Shown: positions 53,947 through 62,882, counted from the first letter of the stretch. The stretch is 64,000 bases of DNA from 79-D21 sp964521575 (GCA_964521575.1 CAZFSR010000005.1:62001-126000); one strand, 5' to 3'. Numbers and translations are program-made. The notes: generated by a model from the letters alone, not told the origin.

Positions 53947-54669
53947 TCAATCACTTGCCAGGAAATATTCCACCGTGGTCACGACCCTGACCTTTTTGTG
54001 ATCCGGTGAACCCTTGTCGCGATCATCGATCGTAAACAGTCCCTGGGAAGCCCTTCGCATGCTTCCCACCCTGGCTCCTGAATCCCTGGCGAACTGCTCG
54101 GCGGCTTCCCGTGCGTTCTTCGTGGCTTCGGCAATCATCGCCGGCTTGATGTCGTTGAGGGCCGTGAAAAGGAATTCCGTTGAGCGGGCATAATCCTGCT
54201 CCGCCAGGACGATTCCCCTGAGAACCAGCGTGCCGGAATCCTCCATGGCTTTCTTGGCCGCCTTGACATCCGTGGTTCGAAGGGTGATCGTCACCGTCGC
54301 GATGTAACGGTAATCCCGTTTCTGCCCATCCCCGTAAGTTTGCGCCTTCAGGTCCGTAACCTGCGGGGGCATTTCGGAGACCTCTTCCGGCTTGAACCCG
54401 GCCTTGGCAAGGAAAGCCTTGACTTCCGCCTTGTGGGAATCCACGACCCTCTGCAGTTCCGCCAGGTCGTTGCCCGTATCGCGGAAGGTGATGGGCCAAA
54501 TGACCAGGTCCGCTTCAACGTTCCTTTCCGCGAAACCCCTGACAGTCACGAAACGCTCAGCGGAGCGGGCTTCCTTCAGGGCTTCCCCTACGAAAAAGCC
54601 GGCAAGGGCCAATCCCAACCCCACCAGGGCACCCAAAGTCGCCGCAGCTATCGCCAGACGGTTTCTCAT
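53947..54669 (-). CDS. SIMPL-domain (DUF541) protein, membrane-anchored
   Basis: The 240-residue protein has an N-terminal membrane segment (LAIAAATLGALVGLGLALAGFFVG) and a SIMPL/DUF541 domain: RFVTVRGFAERNVEADLVIWPI, MPPQVTDLKAQTYGDG, ATVTITLRTTDVKAAKK. The family is periplasmic or surface-exposed, often oligomeric (BP26-like), with unclear roles. ATGA overlaps the upstream YbaK-like stop. Confidence 0.87.
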   Translation of the reverse strand: MRNRLAIAAATLGALVGLGLALAGFFVGEALKEARSAERFVTVRGFAERNVEADLVIWPITFRDTGNDLAELQRVVDSHKAEVKAFLAKAGFKPEEVSEMPPQVTDLKAQTYGDGQKRDYRYIATVTITLRTTDVKAAKKAMEDSGTLVLRGIVLAEQDYARSTEFLFTALNDIKPAMIAEATKNAREAAEQFARDSGARVGSMRRASQGLFTIDDRDKGSPDHKKVRVVTTVEYFLASD

Positions 54670-55172
54670 GCGCTCTCCTCCTTCCCGTTTTCGCCGGCCA
54701 GGCATGGAACGTCGACCAGGTGGGTTTCCTCGTTCAGCACCAGCAGTGCTTTCGGGACAACCTTGAGAGTCAGCTCCGGGGTTCCGGAGCCCCCGTAGAC
54801 ATGTTCCTGCCCGAGAAGACATCGATCGACAAGCGTCGGTAACCCCAGGCCGAAAAGCGGAACCTCGCCGGGCCTGATCCCGAACCGATCCCGGATTTCA
54901 GCAGCCGTGGCCATCCTCAATTCCTTCTCTCCCGTCTGCCTGGCCAGGGCCTGGAAGTCAACCTTCCCGGCGGCACCGGAGAGGATCAACAGCAGGAAAC
55001 GGTTCTCCGCTCGAAGGATAAGGGCAGGGGCTGTAGACTCCAGGCGGATCCCCCAATAGGCCGCTCCCTCGGCAGCGCTTTTCAGCCGAACCCGGTTTTC
55101 GAGGAATTCGAAGGAAAACCCGCTTGCCTCAAGAGCTTCCCGGATCGCCGAAAGATCCACCATTTCTTTCAC
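54666..55172 (-). CDS. YbaK/EbsC-like aminoacyl-tRNA editing protein
   Basis: The 168-residue protein starts at GTG 55172, forming GTGA with the upstream stop. It has the YbaK/ProX-type fold: residues KVDFQALARQTGEKELRMATAAEI and FGIRPGEVPLFGLGLPTLVDRCLL, with the GxxPxFG-like pocket and the Lys of KVDF. Proteins of this family hydrolyse mischarged tRNA (Cys-tRNA-Pro, Ala-tRNA-Pro). The second half (VYGGSGTPELTLKVVPKALL) fits. Its partner upstream has a B3/4 tRNA-editing domain. Confidence 0.83.
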   Translation of the reverse strand: MKEMVDLSAIREALEASGFSFEFLENRVRLKSAAEGAAYWGIRLESTAPALILRAENRFLLLILSGAAGKVDFQALARQTGEKELRMATAAEIRDRFGIRPGEVPLFGLGLPTLVDRCLLGQEHVYGGSGTPELTLKVVPKALLVLNEETHLVDVPCLAGENGKEESA

Positions 55173-55873
55173 GCAATATCGTCTTCCGGTCGCGATGCGG
55201 AACAAACTCCCTTTCCAAGGGGGGTCGATCCCGTTTCCGCCAGTTTTTCCCAAAGGATTTCCAGGCCCGCCTCCGTTGTCGTCGTCGTGGGAGAAAAGGC
55301 GCGGTCAACGAGGAAAACGGCTTTCCTCGTTCCTTCATCAAGGCCCACGAGCCGGCTGTCCCTGTGGTTCCACAGCCAGCAGCAGATTTTTTCCTCATCC
55401 GCATAGACGACATGCTGAGGAAGGACCTCTTCGACTTCTCCCTGCCCCAACGGGGAGAAGCTCTCTCCCGGCTTCCCGAAGCGGAGGGTGAGGTTTCCCC
55501 GAACCTTGTCGAGGTCGAAAGCTCCCATGGGAAGCAGGGTTTTCACGGAAACACAGTTGTAAAGGTCCACGACACTGTTGACCGTCCAGAGGTCGTTGTC
55601 TTTCAGGACCCGCCGCAGCAACGCTTCCAGCGAAGACCTGTACTTGCTGGGCTTGACCCCCATCGAGCCGAAGACCTGGCGCCATCGGGCCACTTCGGGA
55701 AAAGAAGAGAGGTTCTCCAGCGACAAGCCGATGGAAGCCACTTCCCCGGCAAGGGCTGCCTTCAGCCGTTCGACTGTCGGGTCGGCCGAAACCGGCAAAA
55801 CGTCTGCGACAAGCCATCCGACCTCCGTCTGAGGGTACCGTTCGAGAACCGCGCCATCTATTTTGAAGCGCAC
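55169..55873 (-). CDS. B3/B4 tRNA-binding/editing domain protein
   Basis: The 234-residue protein begins at a GTG with AGGAGGG 7-8 bases upstream. It shows the B3/4 pattern known from the PheRS beta subunit: FGSMGVKPSKYRSSLEALLRRVL, LWTVNSVVDLYNCVSVKTLLPMGAFD, and a C-terminal CCWLWNHRDSRLVGLDEGTRKAVFLVD. Stand-alone B3/4 proteins may deacylate or bind mischarged tRNA. It is translationally coupled to a YbaK-like gene. Confidence 0.85.
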   Translation of the reverse strand: MRFKIDGAVLERYPQTEVGWLVADVLPVSADPTVERLKAALAGEVASIGLSLENLSSFPEVARWRQVFGSMGVKPSKYRSSLEALLRRVLKDNDLWTVNSVVDLYNCVSVKTLLPMGAFDLDKVRGNLTLRFGKPGESFSPLGQGEVEEVLPQHVVYADEEKICCWLWNHRDSRLVGLDEGTRKAVFLVDRAFSPTTTTTEAGLEILWEKLAETGSTPLGKGVCSASRPEDDIA

Positions 55874-55940
55874 GTGTCTCCCTCCTGTTCGCGGGGTACA
55901 AGGCAAAAGGAACTCCATTCCCCTGAAAAACTTCTTAAGA

Positions 55941-56939
55941 CTACCCCTGCATTTCCTTTCCCGAAACTCCGCAATGGGGTTTTGCGGATCCTTCTTCAGG
56001 AGGAAGGGGGGCATAGTAGGAAACCGGTTCCATGTGCAGCGAGATATAAGTCCCGCGACCGAGATTTTCCCTCAGCAAGCTTTCGACTCTTGCCGAGATC
56101 TCGTGAGCCTCCACGAGGGAAAGGGATTCGTCCATGAGGACGTGGACATCGATCGCGATGACGGACCCGATCTTCCTTGTCCGGAGCTTGTGGGTTCCAC
56201 GGATGCCCTCGACGCTCATGATCAGGTTTTCCAAGGCTTTTTCACTTTCTTCGCAAAGTGAGGCTTCGAGCAGTTCGTCCATGCATTCCTTCAGGATGGG
56301 AAGGGCCGCCCTGACGATGAAGACGCTCACGATGACGGCAGCCAGCGGATCGAGGATTCGCGCGGATTCTCCCAGGAAAAGGGCCCCGCCGATCCCCACG
56401 GTCGTCCCGATCGAGGAGAAGGCATCGGAGCGATGATCCCAGGCTTTCGCGATGATGGCGTTGCTATTGAGTTTTCGGCCCCAATCGATCGTGTAGCGGT
56501 AAAGCCACTCCTTCGAGACGACGGAGATGACGGCTGCGGCAAAAGCGATCATCCCAGGCCTCCGGATCTCCTGCCCCGTAAAGTGGTGCCAGATGGCGTG
56601 TGTCCCCGACCAGAAGATCCCGAACCCGGCCGCGACGAGCGTGATGCCGCAGAGACCGGCAAGCAGGGCCTCGACCTTCCCGTGTCCGTAGTCATGGGTC
56701 TCGTCAGCCGGCTTCCTGACGATGCGAAAGCCCAGGATGACGACGATGTCGGTCACGAGATCGGTCAGCGAATGGGTCGCATCGGCAATCATGGCCGCGC
56801 TTCCGCCCAGGAAACCGGCGGCATACTTGAAGAGGGTTAGCACCGTATTGACGACTAGCCCGATCCAGGTCACCCTCACCGCCCGCGCTTCACGATCCAC
56901 AATCCCTTCACCCGCCCTTTCGGAAAATTTACGGGTCAT
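55941..56939 (-). CDS. Cation diffusion facilitator family transporter
   Basis: The 332-residue protein has six membrane segments with metal-site residues in MIADATHSLTDLVTD and KAWDHRSDAFSSIGTTVG, the CDF two-HD/DD pattern. A C-terminal cytosolic domain of about 80 residues follows (VEGIRGTHKLRTRKIGSVIAI). It exports divalent metals (Zn, Fe, Mn or Co) in exchange for protons. The ribosome binding site is weak. No metal regulator is adjacent. Confidence 0.92.
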   Translation of the reverse strand: MTRKFSERAGEGIVDREARAVRVTWIGLVVNTVLTLFKYAAGFLGGSAAMIADATHSLTDLVTDIVVILGFRIVRKPADETHDYGHGKVEALLAGLCGITLVAAGFGIFWSGTHAIWHHFTGQEIRRPGMIAFAAAVISVVSKEWLYRYTIDWGRKLNSNAIIAKAWDHRSDAFSSIGTTVGIGGALFLGESARILDPLAAVIVSVFIVRAALPILKECMDELLEASLCEESEKALENLIMSVEGIRGTHKLRTRKIGSVIAIDVHVLMDESLSLVEAHEISARVESLLRENLGRGTYISLHMEPVSYYAPLPPEEGSAKPHCGVSGKEMQG

Positions 56940-57024
56940 TATGAGCCCATCTTTTGCAGTGTCAAGACCTTGCTAACTTTATCTCGGCATATGATAATCA
57001 CTTCATCTGATTGTACTCGTCGCG

Positions 57025-59073
57025 TTGGAGGTGGTCTCCCTGAATCCAAGGCGAACGTTCATTCTTTTCCTGGTCTTCCTTGTCGCGTCGATCGCCGCTT
57101 CGGGCCCCCTGCGTGGAGCGGAGTGCCGGGCAAACGAGCGGGTCCTGGATTTCCAGGGACGGGTGGAGTGCCTTGAAGACGCCTCGATCAAGGTGGAAGA
57201 GCGGATCTCCGTGCTTTCGGAAGGCCAGGAGATCCGCCACGGCATCTACAGGGATATCCTGCTTCGTAACTGGGAAGGACGCCCGTCGCGGATCGAAATC
57301 CTCGGGGCCCGGCTTGACGGGAACCCGGTTGCCTTAAGGGGAGAGGTCATCACCCAGGGAAAGCGGATCTATCTAGGCGACCCCGACAGGGAACTGCCTC
57401 CCGGTGTTCACCTGTTTTCGCTCTCCTACCGCATGAGCGGGCAAGTCGCGAACCTGCGGGACCGAGACGAGATTTACTGGAACGTCACGGGAAACGATTG
57501 GACCTTCCCCATCGAGCGCGCCTCCTGCCTCATTCTCCCTCCGGGAGGGGTCAATCCCGGGGGTAAAATTCAGATCGCGGCCTATACCGGACCTCGAGGG
57601 TCGCGCGGCACGGATTTCCGGCACGAAGTCTCCGGCAAAGGGATCCTGTTCACCACAACCCGGCCGCTCGAGCCCGGAGAGGGGTTGACCGTCGCGGTTG
57701 GCTGGCCCAAAGGACTTGTCGCCTTCCCTCCGTCAAGCTCACGGAACACAGGCTGGATCACCTTCGCGGCGGGCATGGGGCTGGTCCTGCTTTATTACCT
57801 TGTCGCCTGGTTTCTCTCTGGAAGGGACGCCCCGAAGGAGATCGTCACCCCTCTGTTCGAGCCGCCAGGAAAGATGACCCCGGCGGAAGCGCGGCGCATT
57901 TACCGGATGGCTCTCGATATGGGCGCATTCCCAGCCGAACTCGTGGACCTGGCTGTCAAAGGAGTCCTCCGGATCGAAGAACGGGAAGGTGAATTTTTCC
58001 TCTCCATGGATCGTCAACCTGCCGTTTCAGATCTCCCGGGGCACCAGAAGGCTCTCCTGAAATCCCTCCTCGCGGCGGCCCTGGAATCCTCGGGAAGGCT
58101 GGAGTCCATAAAGGCCGTGGCCGGCCGCAAGGGGCTCATCGGCCGGTTGGCACGCATGAGCCTCGAAATGAGGAAGGTTCCCGCCGACCCTGCGAACCCG
58201 GCAGGCCGGATCGATCTTCCACTCTCCCGTTCCAATGCTGCCGGCCTGCAATCATCCTGGGCCGCCTTGCGCAAGGATCTCGAAGCGAGACAGGCTTCGC
58301 GCAGCCTCTTTTCCAAGAATACGGGAAAGTGGGCCCTTGGCCTTGCCGGATCCCTGCTGGCACTTGCCGGGATGTTCTACGCAAACGACCCCACGGGCTT
58401 CATCGAGGGAGGAGGACTCTTCCTGGCCCTTTGGCTTTCCCTCTGGACAATCGGAGTGCTCCTGCTGTCAACGGCAGCCGTCATGCTCTGGGCCAGGCTG
58501 CTCAAGTCTCCCTCCCTTTCAGGGGTTCTCATGGCCCTGTTCTTCACCCTGTTCTCGCTTCCCTTCGTAGCGGCAGAGATATTCGTCCTCTACCAGCTTT
58601 CCCTGGTTACGTTCACCCCGATCCTGAAACAGACAATCCCGGCGCTTTCCGTCGTGTTCGCCGCGGATGCCCTCTTCAAGGTGCTGCTGAAACGATATTC
58701 TGCGGAAGGGCAATCCCTGAGAGCGAAGGTGGAAGGATACCGGCTCTATCTTTCGATGGCCGAGGAAGGTCCCCTCAAGGCCTTGTCCTCCCCTTCAGCG
58801 AGCCCCGCCCTCTTCGAGAGGCATCTTCCCTTCGCCATGGCCCTCGACGTAGAGGAAGCCTGGGCAGGGCGTTTCGCCGGTCAACTCGGCACCGGTTACG
58901 CCCCCGATTGGTACCGGGGCGGTTCCTTTTCCGGTGGGGACGGTTTCGTCCAGGGCTTTTCGGGGGCCTTTTCCGGGGCGGTTTCCTCTGCTTCTTCGTC
59001 TTCTTCCGGAGGGTCCGGAGGCGGAGGATCTTCGGGGGGAGGAGGAGGCGGCGGCGGTGGCGGGGGCTGGTAG
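57025..59073 (+). CDS. DUF2207 domain membrane protein with Gly/Ser-rich C-terminus
   Basis: About 682 residues: a signal peptide (FILFLVFLVASIAASGPLRGA), a DUF2207 extracellular domain (EERISVLSEGQEIRHGIYRDI, FSLSYRMSGQVANLRDRDEIYWNVTG), one membrane segment near 245, two more near 430-500, and a cytosolic part. It ends in a run of Ser and Gly only (about 30 residues, ending GGGGGGGGW). Family function is unknown. The start is uncertain: TTG at 57025 precedes GGAGGTGG, so a CTG at 57040 placed 5-6 bases after that site may be the true start. Confidence 0.83.
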   Translation: MEVVSLNPRRTFILFLVFLVASIAASGPLRGAECRANERVLDFQGRVECLEDASIKVEERISVLSEGQEIRHGIYRDILLRNWEGRPSRIEILGARLDGNPVALRGEVITQGKRIYLGDPDRELPPGVHLFSLSYRMSGQVANLRDRDEIYWNVTGNDWTFPIERASCLILPPGGVNPGGKIQIAAYTGPRGSRGTDFRHEVSGKGILFTTTRPLEPGEGLTVAVGWPKGLVAFPPSSSRNTGWITFAAGMGLVLLYYLVAWFLSGRDAPKEIVTPLFEPPGKMTPAEARRIYRMALDMGAFPAELVDLAVKGVLRIEEREGEFFLSMDRQPAVSDLPGHQKALLKSLLAAALESSGRLESIKAVAGRKGLIGRLARMSLEMRKVPADPANPAGRIDLPLSRSNAAGLQSSWAALRKDLEARQASRSLFSKNTGKWALGLAGSLLALAGMFYANDPTGFIEGGGLFLALWLSLWTIGVLLLSTAAVMLWARLLKSPSLSGVLMALFFTLFSLPFVAAEIFVLYQLSLVTFTPILKQTIPALSVVFAADALFKVLLKRYSAEGQSLRAKVEGYRLYLSMAEEGPLKALSSPSASPALFERHLPFAMALDVEEAWAGRFAGQLGTGYAPDWYRGGSFSGGDGFVQGFSGAFSGAVSSASSSSSGGSGGGGSSGGGGGGGGGGGW

Positions 59074-59084
59074 GAACCCTTTCA

Positions 59085-59531
59085 TCAGCCGGGGAAAGCT
59101 TCCGGCAGCGAACCGGGATCCTTCATTCCGCAAAGGCGGCCGGCGATCGGCCGATCCGCCGCAACGAGGTCAATCCCGTCGAAATCACCCGGCAAGACCC
59201 ACTGGAGGCCCTGGTGGGCGTTTTGCCGGAGCTGGCCGGAAATCCAGCGACAACGGTAGGCGAAAATCTCCACGGAAGCGTGATCGTAATCGAAACGGCT
59301 GGCGCAAAGGAACTCGCCCACCTGGACAACGATCCCCAGTTCTTCCAGGATTTCCCTGGCGAGGCATTCTTCAGGGGTTTCCCCCTCCTCGATCTTGCCT
59401 CCCGGGAACTCCCATTTGCCGGCAAGCCGATCTTCCCTGCCCCTCTGGGCGAGGAGGACCCTTCCTTCCCTTTCGATCACGGCGGCCGTCACCCGTATTC
59501 GCCCCTGCAACTTTCTGCCCTCTTTCATCAA
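59085..59531 (-). CDS. mutT: Nudix hydrolase (MutT-like 8-oxo-dGTP diphosphatase)
   Basis: The 148-residue protein has a complete Nudix box, GGKIEEGETPEECLAREILEELGI, at about residues 44-67 (written here only as its start GGKIEEGETPEEC and its core REILEELG). WEFPGGK upstream and LAAQR-like LLAQRGREDRLAGKW fit MutT. It cleanses oxidised nucleotides. It is convergent with the DUF2207 gene, 11 bases apart. Confidence 0.9.
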   Translation of the reverse strand: MMKEGRKLQGRIRVTAAVIEREGRVLLAQRGREDRLAGKWEFPGGKIEEGETPEECLAREILEELGIVVQVGEFLCASRFDYDHASVEIFAYRCRWISGQLRQNAHQGLQWVLPGDFDGIDLVAADRPIAGRLCGMKDPGSLPEAFPG

Positions 59532-59592
59532 GAGAATCCCCCGTTGCGGAAAATTGAGCGGGGCGCGGTCTTTACGGCCGCGCCCCCGTCTT

Positions 59593-60576
59593 CTAGAGGT
59601 CTACCTGCGTGCCGACTTTTTTCTCGCTCGCTTTTTCCAGGATTAGGCGGGCGGTCATGACGTCGTGGCTTGCGATACCCATGAGAACCGCGCCGCGGCG
59701 CCCCTTCATGGAGGGCTTGACCAGGCCTGCGCATACCTGTCCCATGTCTCCCGTGATCTGTTCCTCTTTCGGATAGCCTTCCTGGAAATAGACGCCGTGC
59801 TCCTGGGTCCACAGGTACTGGTGCAGGTCATCGCACACGAAAGCGGTCGCCCCGGTCATGACGTCGGCATCGAAAGCGGAATCGTAGTCCACGGAGATGG
59901 CCAGCATTTCCGCCTTCAGCCACTCGGAGCGGACAAAACGCTTCGGGTTCGCGACGATGGGCGTACAGGTCACCACGACATCTGCTCCCTTCACCGCCTC
60001 CTCGACCGTTGAGCAAGGAACGACCTGCTGTCCCTTGAGGAAGGGCGAAACGAAGGCGGTGTATTTTTCCGCCTGCCCGGGGAAGTTGTCGTAAACCTTG
60101 ACGGTCTTGACTTTCGGCAGGGCCTCCAGAAGAGCGACAGTGTTCGTGCGGCCCTGTACACCGAGACCGATTACGGCAATCGTTTCGGAGTTCGGGTCGG
60201 CCATGTGCTTCGCGCAAACCCCGCTGGCCGCGCCGGTCCTCCAGGCCGTGATCCAGTTCGCGTCCATGATGGCCTTGACAAAACCCGTCTGGGATTCGTT
60301 CAGGACCATGATGCCGGTTATATAGGGCAATCCTGCCGCCTGGTTGATCGGGTAGCCGGCGACCCACTTGATCCCGGCGGCATCCACGTCCCCGCCCAGC
60401 CAGCAGGGCATGGCATGGATAAAGCAGTCCTGGCGCGGATGCACGCCAATCTTGGCGGGCATCTCGACCTGTTTCCTTCCCTTCAGCGTCCATCCTTCCT
60501 CCACGACGCGCATGACCTGAGAAACCGGGATTCCGAGAGACTCGACCTGCTCCTGCGAAATGCACAGAACCTTCAC
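59593..60576 (-). CDS. Ornithine cyclodeaminase/mu-crystallin family protein (2)
   Basis: The 327-residue protein has IKWVAGYPINQAAGLPYITG, MDANWITAWRTGAASGVCAKH, the nucleotide-binding AVIGLGVQGRTNTVALLEAL, VVVTCTPIVANPKRFV and the metal/ligand region ISVDYDSAFDADVMTG. It belongs to the same family as the protein at 51719, but is distant from it. It lies 37 bases downstream of an RpiR-type regulator on the same strand, so the two are probably one unit. Confidence 0.88.
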   Translation of the reverse strand: MKVLCISQEQVESLGIPVSQVMRVVEEGWTLKGRKQVEMPAKIGVHPRQDCFIHAMPCWLGGDVDAAGIKWVAGYPINQAAGLPYITGIMVLNESQTGFVKAIMDANWITAWRTGAASGVCAKHMADPNSETIAVIGLGVQGRTNTVALLEALPKVKTVKVYDNFPGQAEKYTAFVSPFLKGQQVVPCSTVEEAVKGADVVVTCTPIVANPKRFVRSEWLKAEMLAISVDYDSAFDADVMTGATAFVCDDLHQYLWTQEHGVYFQEGYPKEEQITGDMGQVCAGLVKPSMKGRRGAVLMGIASHDVMTARLILEKASEKKVGTQVDL

Positions 60577-60613
60577 CTTTCATCCCTCCCGTGGCTGATT
60601 TTCGATTCCCCGA

Positions 60614-61498
60614 TCAGACAAGCTCGACGATATCGATATCCTTCCGCTCGAAAAGGTCCTTCCCGGCGGCAAACTCTTCGAAGTCCCGCAACTTTTCCCG
60701 CATTTTGCCGGGGTTTTTCATGTAAAAAGCCGTGAGCAGGGCATGGGTCATGGCAAAGGCCCCCGCGCAGGGATCGATGAAGGTGATGAACTTCATCGGG
60801 GCCTCCAGGAGCACGTCGGATAACGGAGCCAATGGCGACATCCCGCTGTCCGTGATCCCCACGACCGGGATCCCTTCCTTGCGGAAAAGCCCGGCCAGGG
60901 ACTGCGTTCCCACCGGGTACCTCGGGAAACTGTAGATGACGGCGGCCGCATTCTCCCCGGCATCCCGAATTTTCCCGTAGGCCTCGTGATTGAAATCCGT
61001 AAGGATCTGTACGTTCCCCCTGAGGATGGAAAGGAAGTAGCCCAGGTACTCGGCAAGACAGGTATTGGCGAGAAGGCCCACGACGAAGATGGTCCCGCGC
61101 TTTTCCATGAGTTCCACTGCCCGCCGGACTGTTTCCTCGGAAAGTTTTTCCTTCATCTGCCGGAGAACGTGGAATTCAAGGGAAAGGACCCGCTGGAAGA
61201 AATCCTCCTCGCCCGAAAAGGGTTCGCCCGGGAAACGCTCCAGCGAATCGTACTGCCTTTCCGTAGCCGCCTGGAGGGCCTTCTGGAATTCGGGGAAACC
61301 GGAAAACCCGAGTCGGAAAGCGAGCCGAATAACCGTCGGGTTGCTGACACCGGCCGCCCTTGCCAACGTGACGGAGTTCATGAAGGCAACGCCCCTGAGG
61401 TTGGAGTGGATGAAACGGGCCAGCTTAAGCTGCTGAGGGGCCAGCTCCGCGGATATTTCCGTCAACCTGGCAAGAATATCCTGGACGCTTGGCGGCAA
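60614..61498 (-). CDS. MurR/RpiR family transcriptional regulator
   Basis: About 294 residues from a TTG with GGAGG 9 bases upstream. An N-terminal RpiR helix-turn-helix (about 20-75, VTLARAAGVSNPTVIRLAFRLG) is followed by a SIS sugar-isomerase-like domain (GTIFVVGLLANTCLAEYLGYF, AAVIYSFPRYPVGTQSLAGLF, VVGITDSGMSPLAPLSDV). SIS domains usually sense phosphosugars; linked here to an ornithine-cyclodeaminase homologue, the effector may differ (inference). Confidence 0.9.
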   Translation of the reverse strand: MPPSVQDILARLTEISAELAPQQLKLARFIHSNLRGVAFMNSVTLARAAGVSNPTVIRLAFRLGFSGFPEFQKALQAATERQYDSLERFPGEPFSGEEDFFQRVLSLEFHVLRQMKEKLSEETVRRAVELMEKRGTIFVVGLLANTCLAEYLGYFLSILRGNVQILTDFNHEAYGKIRDAGENAAAVIYSFPRYPVGTQSLAGLFRKEGIPVVGITDSGMSPLAPLSDVLLEAPMKFITFIDPCAGAFAMTHALLTAFYMKNPGKMREKLRDFEEFAAGKDLFERKDIDIVELV

Positions 61499-61535
61499 GG
61501 GCGCCTTCCTCCGATAAGAAGATATTTCTTCATAT

Positions 61536-61563
61536 AAGATAGCTACTGTAGATAAAATGTCAA
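61536..61563 (-). promoter_or_regulatory. Promoter of the RpiR regulator gene
   Basis: On the minus strand TTGACA (61563-61558) and TATCTT (61541-61536) are 16 bases apart. The leader contains the palindrome GAAGAAATATCTTC, a possible operator. Confidence 0.55.
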
Positions 61564-62325
61564 GCTTCCCCGGGATGCGAATCGCGCTGTTCCCGCCTTG
61601 GGCTGCACCCAAGGCGGGATGCAAAACCCGGCTTCCCGCAACAACTTCCTGAAGAAACGGCTTTCGGGCAGGACCCTTTCCAGGAGTGCCCAGAAGTAGC
61701 GGGAGTGGTCAAGGTGACGGGTATGGCACAACTCGTGGCAGAGGACGTAATCCACCAGGTGGGGGGAAAGAAAGGCGAGTTTCGCGTTCAGGCTGATCGT
61801 GCCTTTCGCGGAACAGCTTCCCCACCGGGTCTCCTGGATTCTCACTGCAAACTTGCGGAACGGCAGGCCGTGCCGGGCTGAAAGCCTTTCAAGCCAGGGG
61901 CCCAGCCCCCTTCCGCTCCTCAGGATAAGCCATCTTCTCAGTTTCTCAGGGGTTTCGGGATCATGCCAGGACCCTCCGAGGACAAGCCGCCTCTTTTGCC
62001 GTTCCTCCACCAGGTCGTCGGACCGGGAAAGCTTCCCATCGAAGAGGATTCCCCACCTTTCACCAAAGGCGGCCAGGTCCAGGCACGCAGGGTCGTCCCC
62101 ATTCCCCTTTGTAGCGGGAATCGCGGCCTCGCTGAATCTCGCCAGGGCCCTTCGGATCCACTCCCGCTTCTTTTCCAGCACCCCTGGGACCCTGTCAGTG
62201 CAAAAACCTGCAGGAACGATCACAGACAAGCGACCCTCACGGGAAACGCGGATACGGATATTCCTGGCCCGGCGGCTTTCAAGAATTTCATAGGGGACGG
62301 CCTCTTCAAGCTGCATTTTCATCAC
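61543..62325 (-). CDS. YgjP-like (DUF45) zinc metallopeptidase-type protein
   Basis: The 260-residue protein has an N-terminal beta region, RIQETRWGSCSAKGTISLNAKLAFL and the zinc motif CHELCHTRHLDHSRYFW, in which HELCH replaces the HExxH consensus in standard form. This is the DUF45/YgjP family, often annotated M48-like and related to SprT. Physiological substrate unknown. The promoter of the next gene lies at its 3' end. It is divergent from the gene at 62524. Confidence 0.9.
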   Translation of the reverse strand: MMKMQLEEAVPYEILESRRARNIRIRVSREGRLSVIVPAGFCTDRVPGVLEKKREWIRRALARFSEAAIPATKGNGDDPACLDLAAFGERWGILFDGKLSRSDDLVEERQKRRLVLGGSWHDPETPEKLRRWLILRSGRGLGPWLERLSARHGLPFRKFAVRIQETRWGSCSAKGTISLNAKLAFLSPHLVDYVLCHELCHTRHLDHSRYFWALLERVLPESRFFRKLLREAGFCIPPWVQPKAGTARFASRGSLTFYLQ

Positions 62326-62437
62326 TCTCCGAAATCAATAACCGTTGCCCATCCGGTATAGAAAACAGCGTTATCAAGGATATGCGTGAAAAGCGATTTT
62401 CAAATGCCGATTTTTCAATTACGTAATTCCTGAATGC

Positions 62438-62465
62438 TTGCTTTTCACCCGATCTTTTCTATACT
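62438..62465 (+). promoter_or_regulatory. Promoter of the 88-residue protein gene
   Basis: TTGCTT (62438-62443) and TATACT (62460-62465) are 16 bases apart. An inverted repeat GTGAAAAGC (62385-62393) / GCTTTTCAC (62440-62448) overlaps the -35 element and could be an operator or a stem. Confidence 0.55.
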
Positions 62466-62523
62466 GTTTATTGAAGCTCAACTTTCCACGATTCTAAAGA
62501 CATGTTGAGAGGAGTGCGTAAAA

Positions 62524-62790
62524 ATGACCTCAGGGAAAGATCCCTCCAAAAAAGTGACAAGAGTGAGGCGCCCACTAGAAGAACGTCTTAAGGAAGCGCA
62601 GGAAAAGGCCAGAAAGCTAAGGGCCCGGTCAAAGGAAAAAGAAGCAAAGGCGATCCAGTACGTTTGCGCCGCAATTTTCAAAATTGCCGATTACGAAATC
62701 TCGGAATCGGTTGTCGATGAGTTGATTCGGACAAAGGGAGAAAGCGCGGAGGCGATCGCAAAGGAGATCATCGAGAAGGCGAAAGCCTGA
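62524..62790 (+). CDS. Small basic helical protein, 88 residues
   Basis: GAGAGGAG lies about 9 bases before the ATG. The first half is Lys/Arg/Glu-rich (RRPLEERLKEAQEKARKLRA) and probably coiled coil. The second half (YVCAAIFKIADYEISESVVDELI) looks like a small folded helical domain. It has no recognised family, though charged coiled-coil small proteins are common near mobile or conjugative loci. It has its own promoter and terminator. Confidence 0.75.
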   Translation: MTSGKDPSKKVTRVRRPLEERLKEAQEKARKLRARSKEKEAKAIQYVCAAIFKIADYEISESVVDELIRTKGESAEAIAKEIIEKAKA

Positions 62791-62818
62791 TCGAGCTTCG
62801 TCCACACCCAAAGCACAG

Positions 62819-62841
62819 ATGGGGCCCTCGTTGGGCCCCAT
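62819..62841 (+). terminator. Terminator of the 88-residue protein gene
   Basis: ATGGGGCCC and GGGCCCCAT pair around TCGTT, followed by TTTATGGTTTT. Confidence 0.75.
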
Positions 62842-62882
62842 TTATGGTTTTCCCGCATCCGCTTCTCCCCCTTAAGCCCTTC

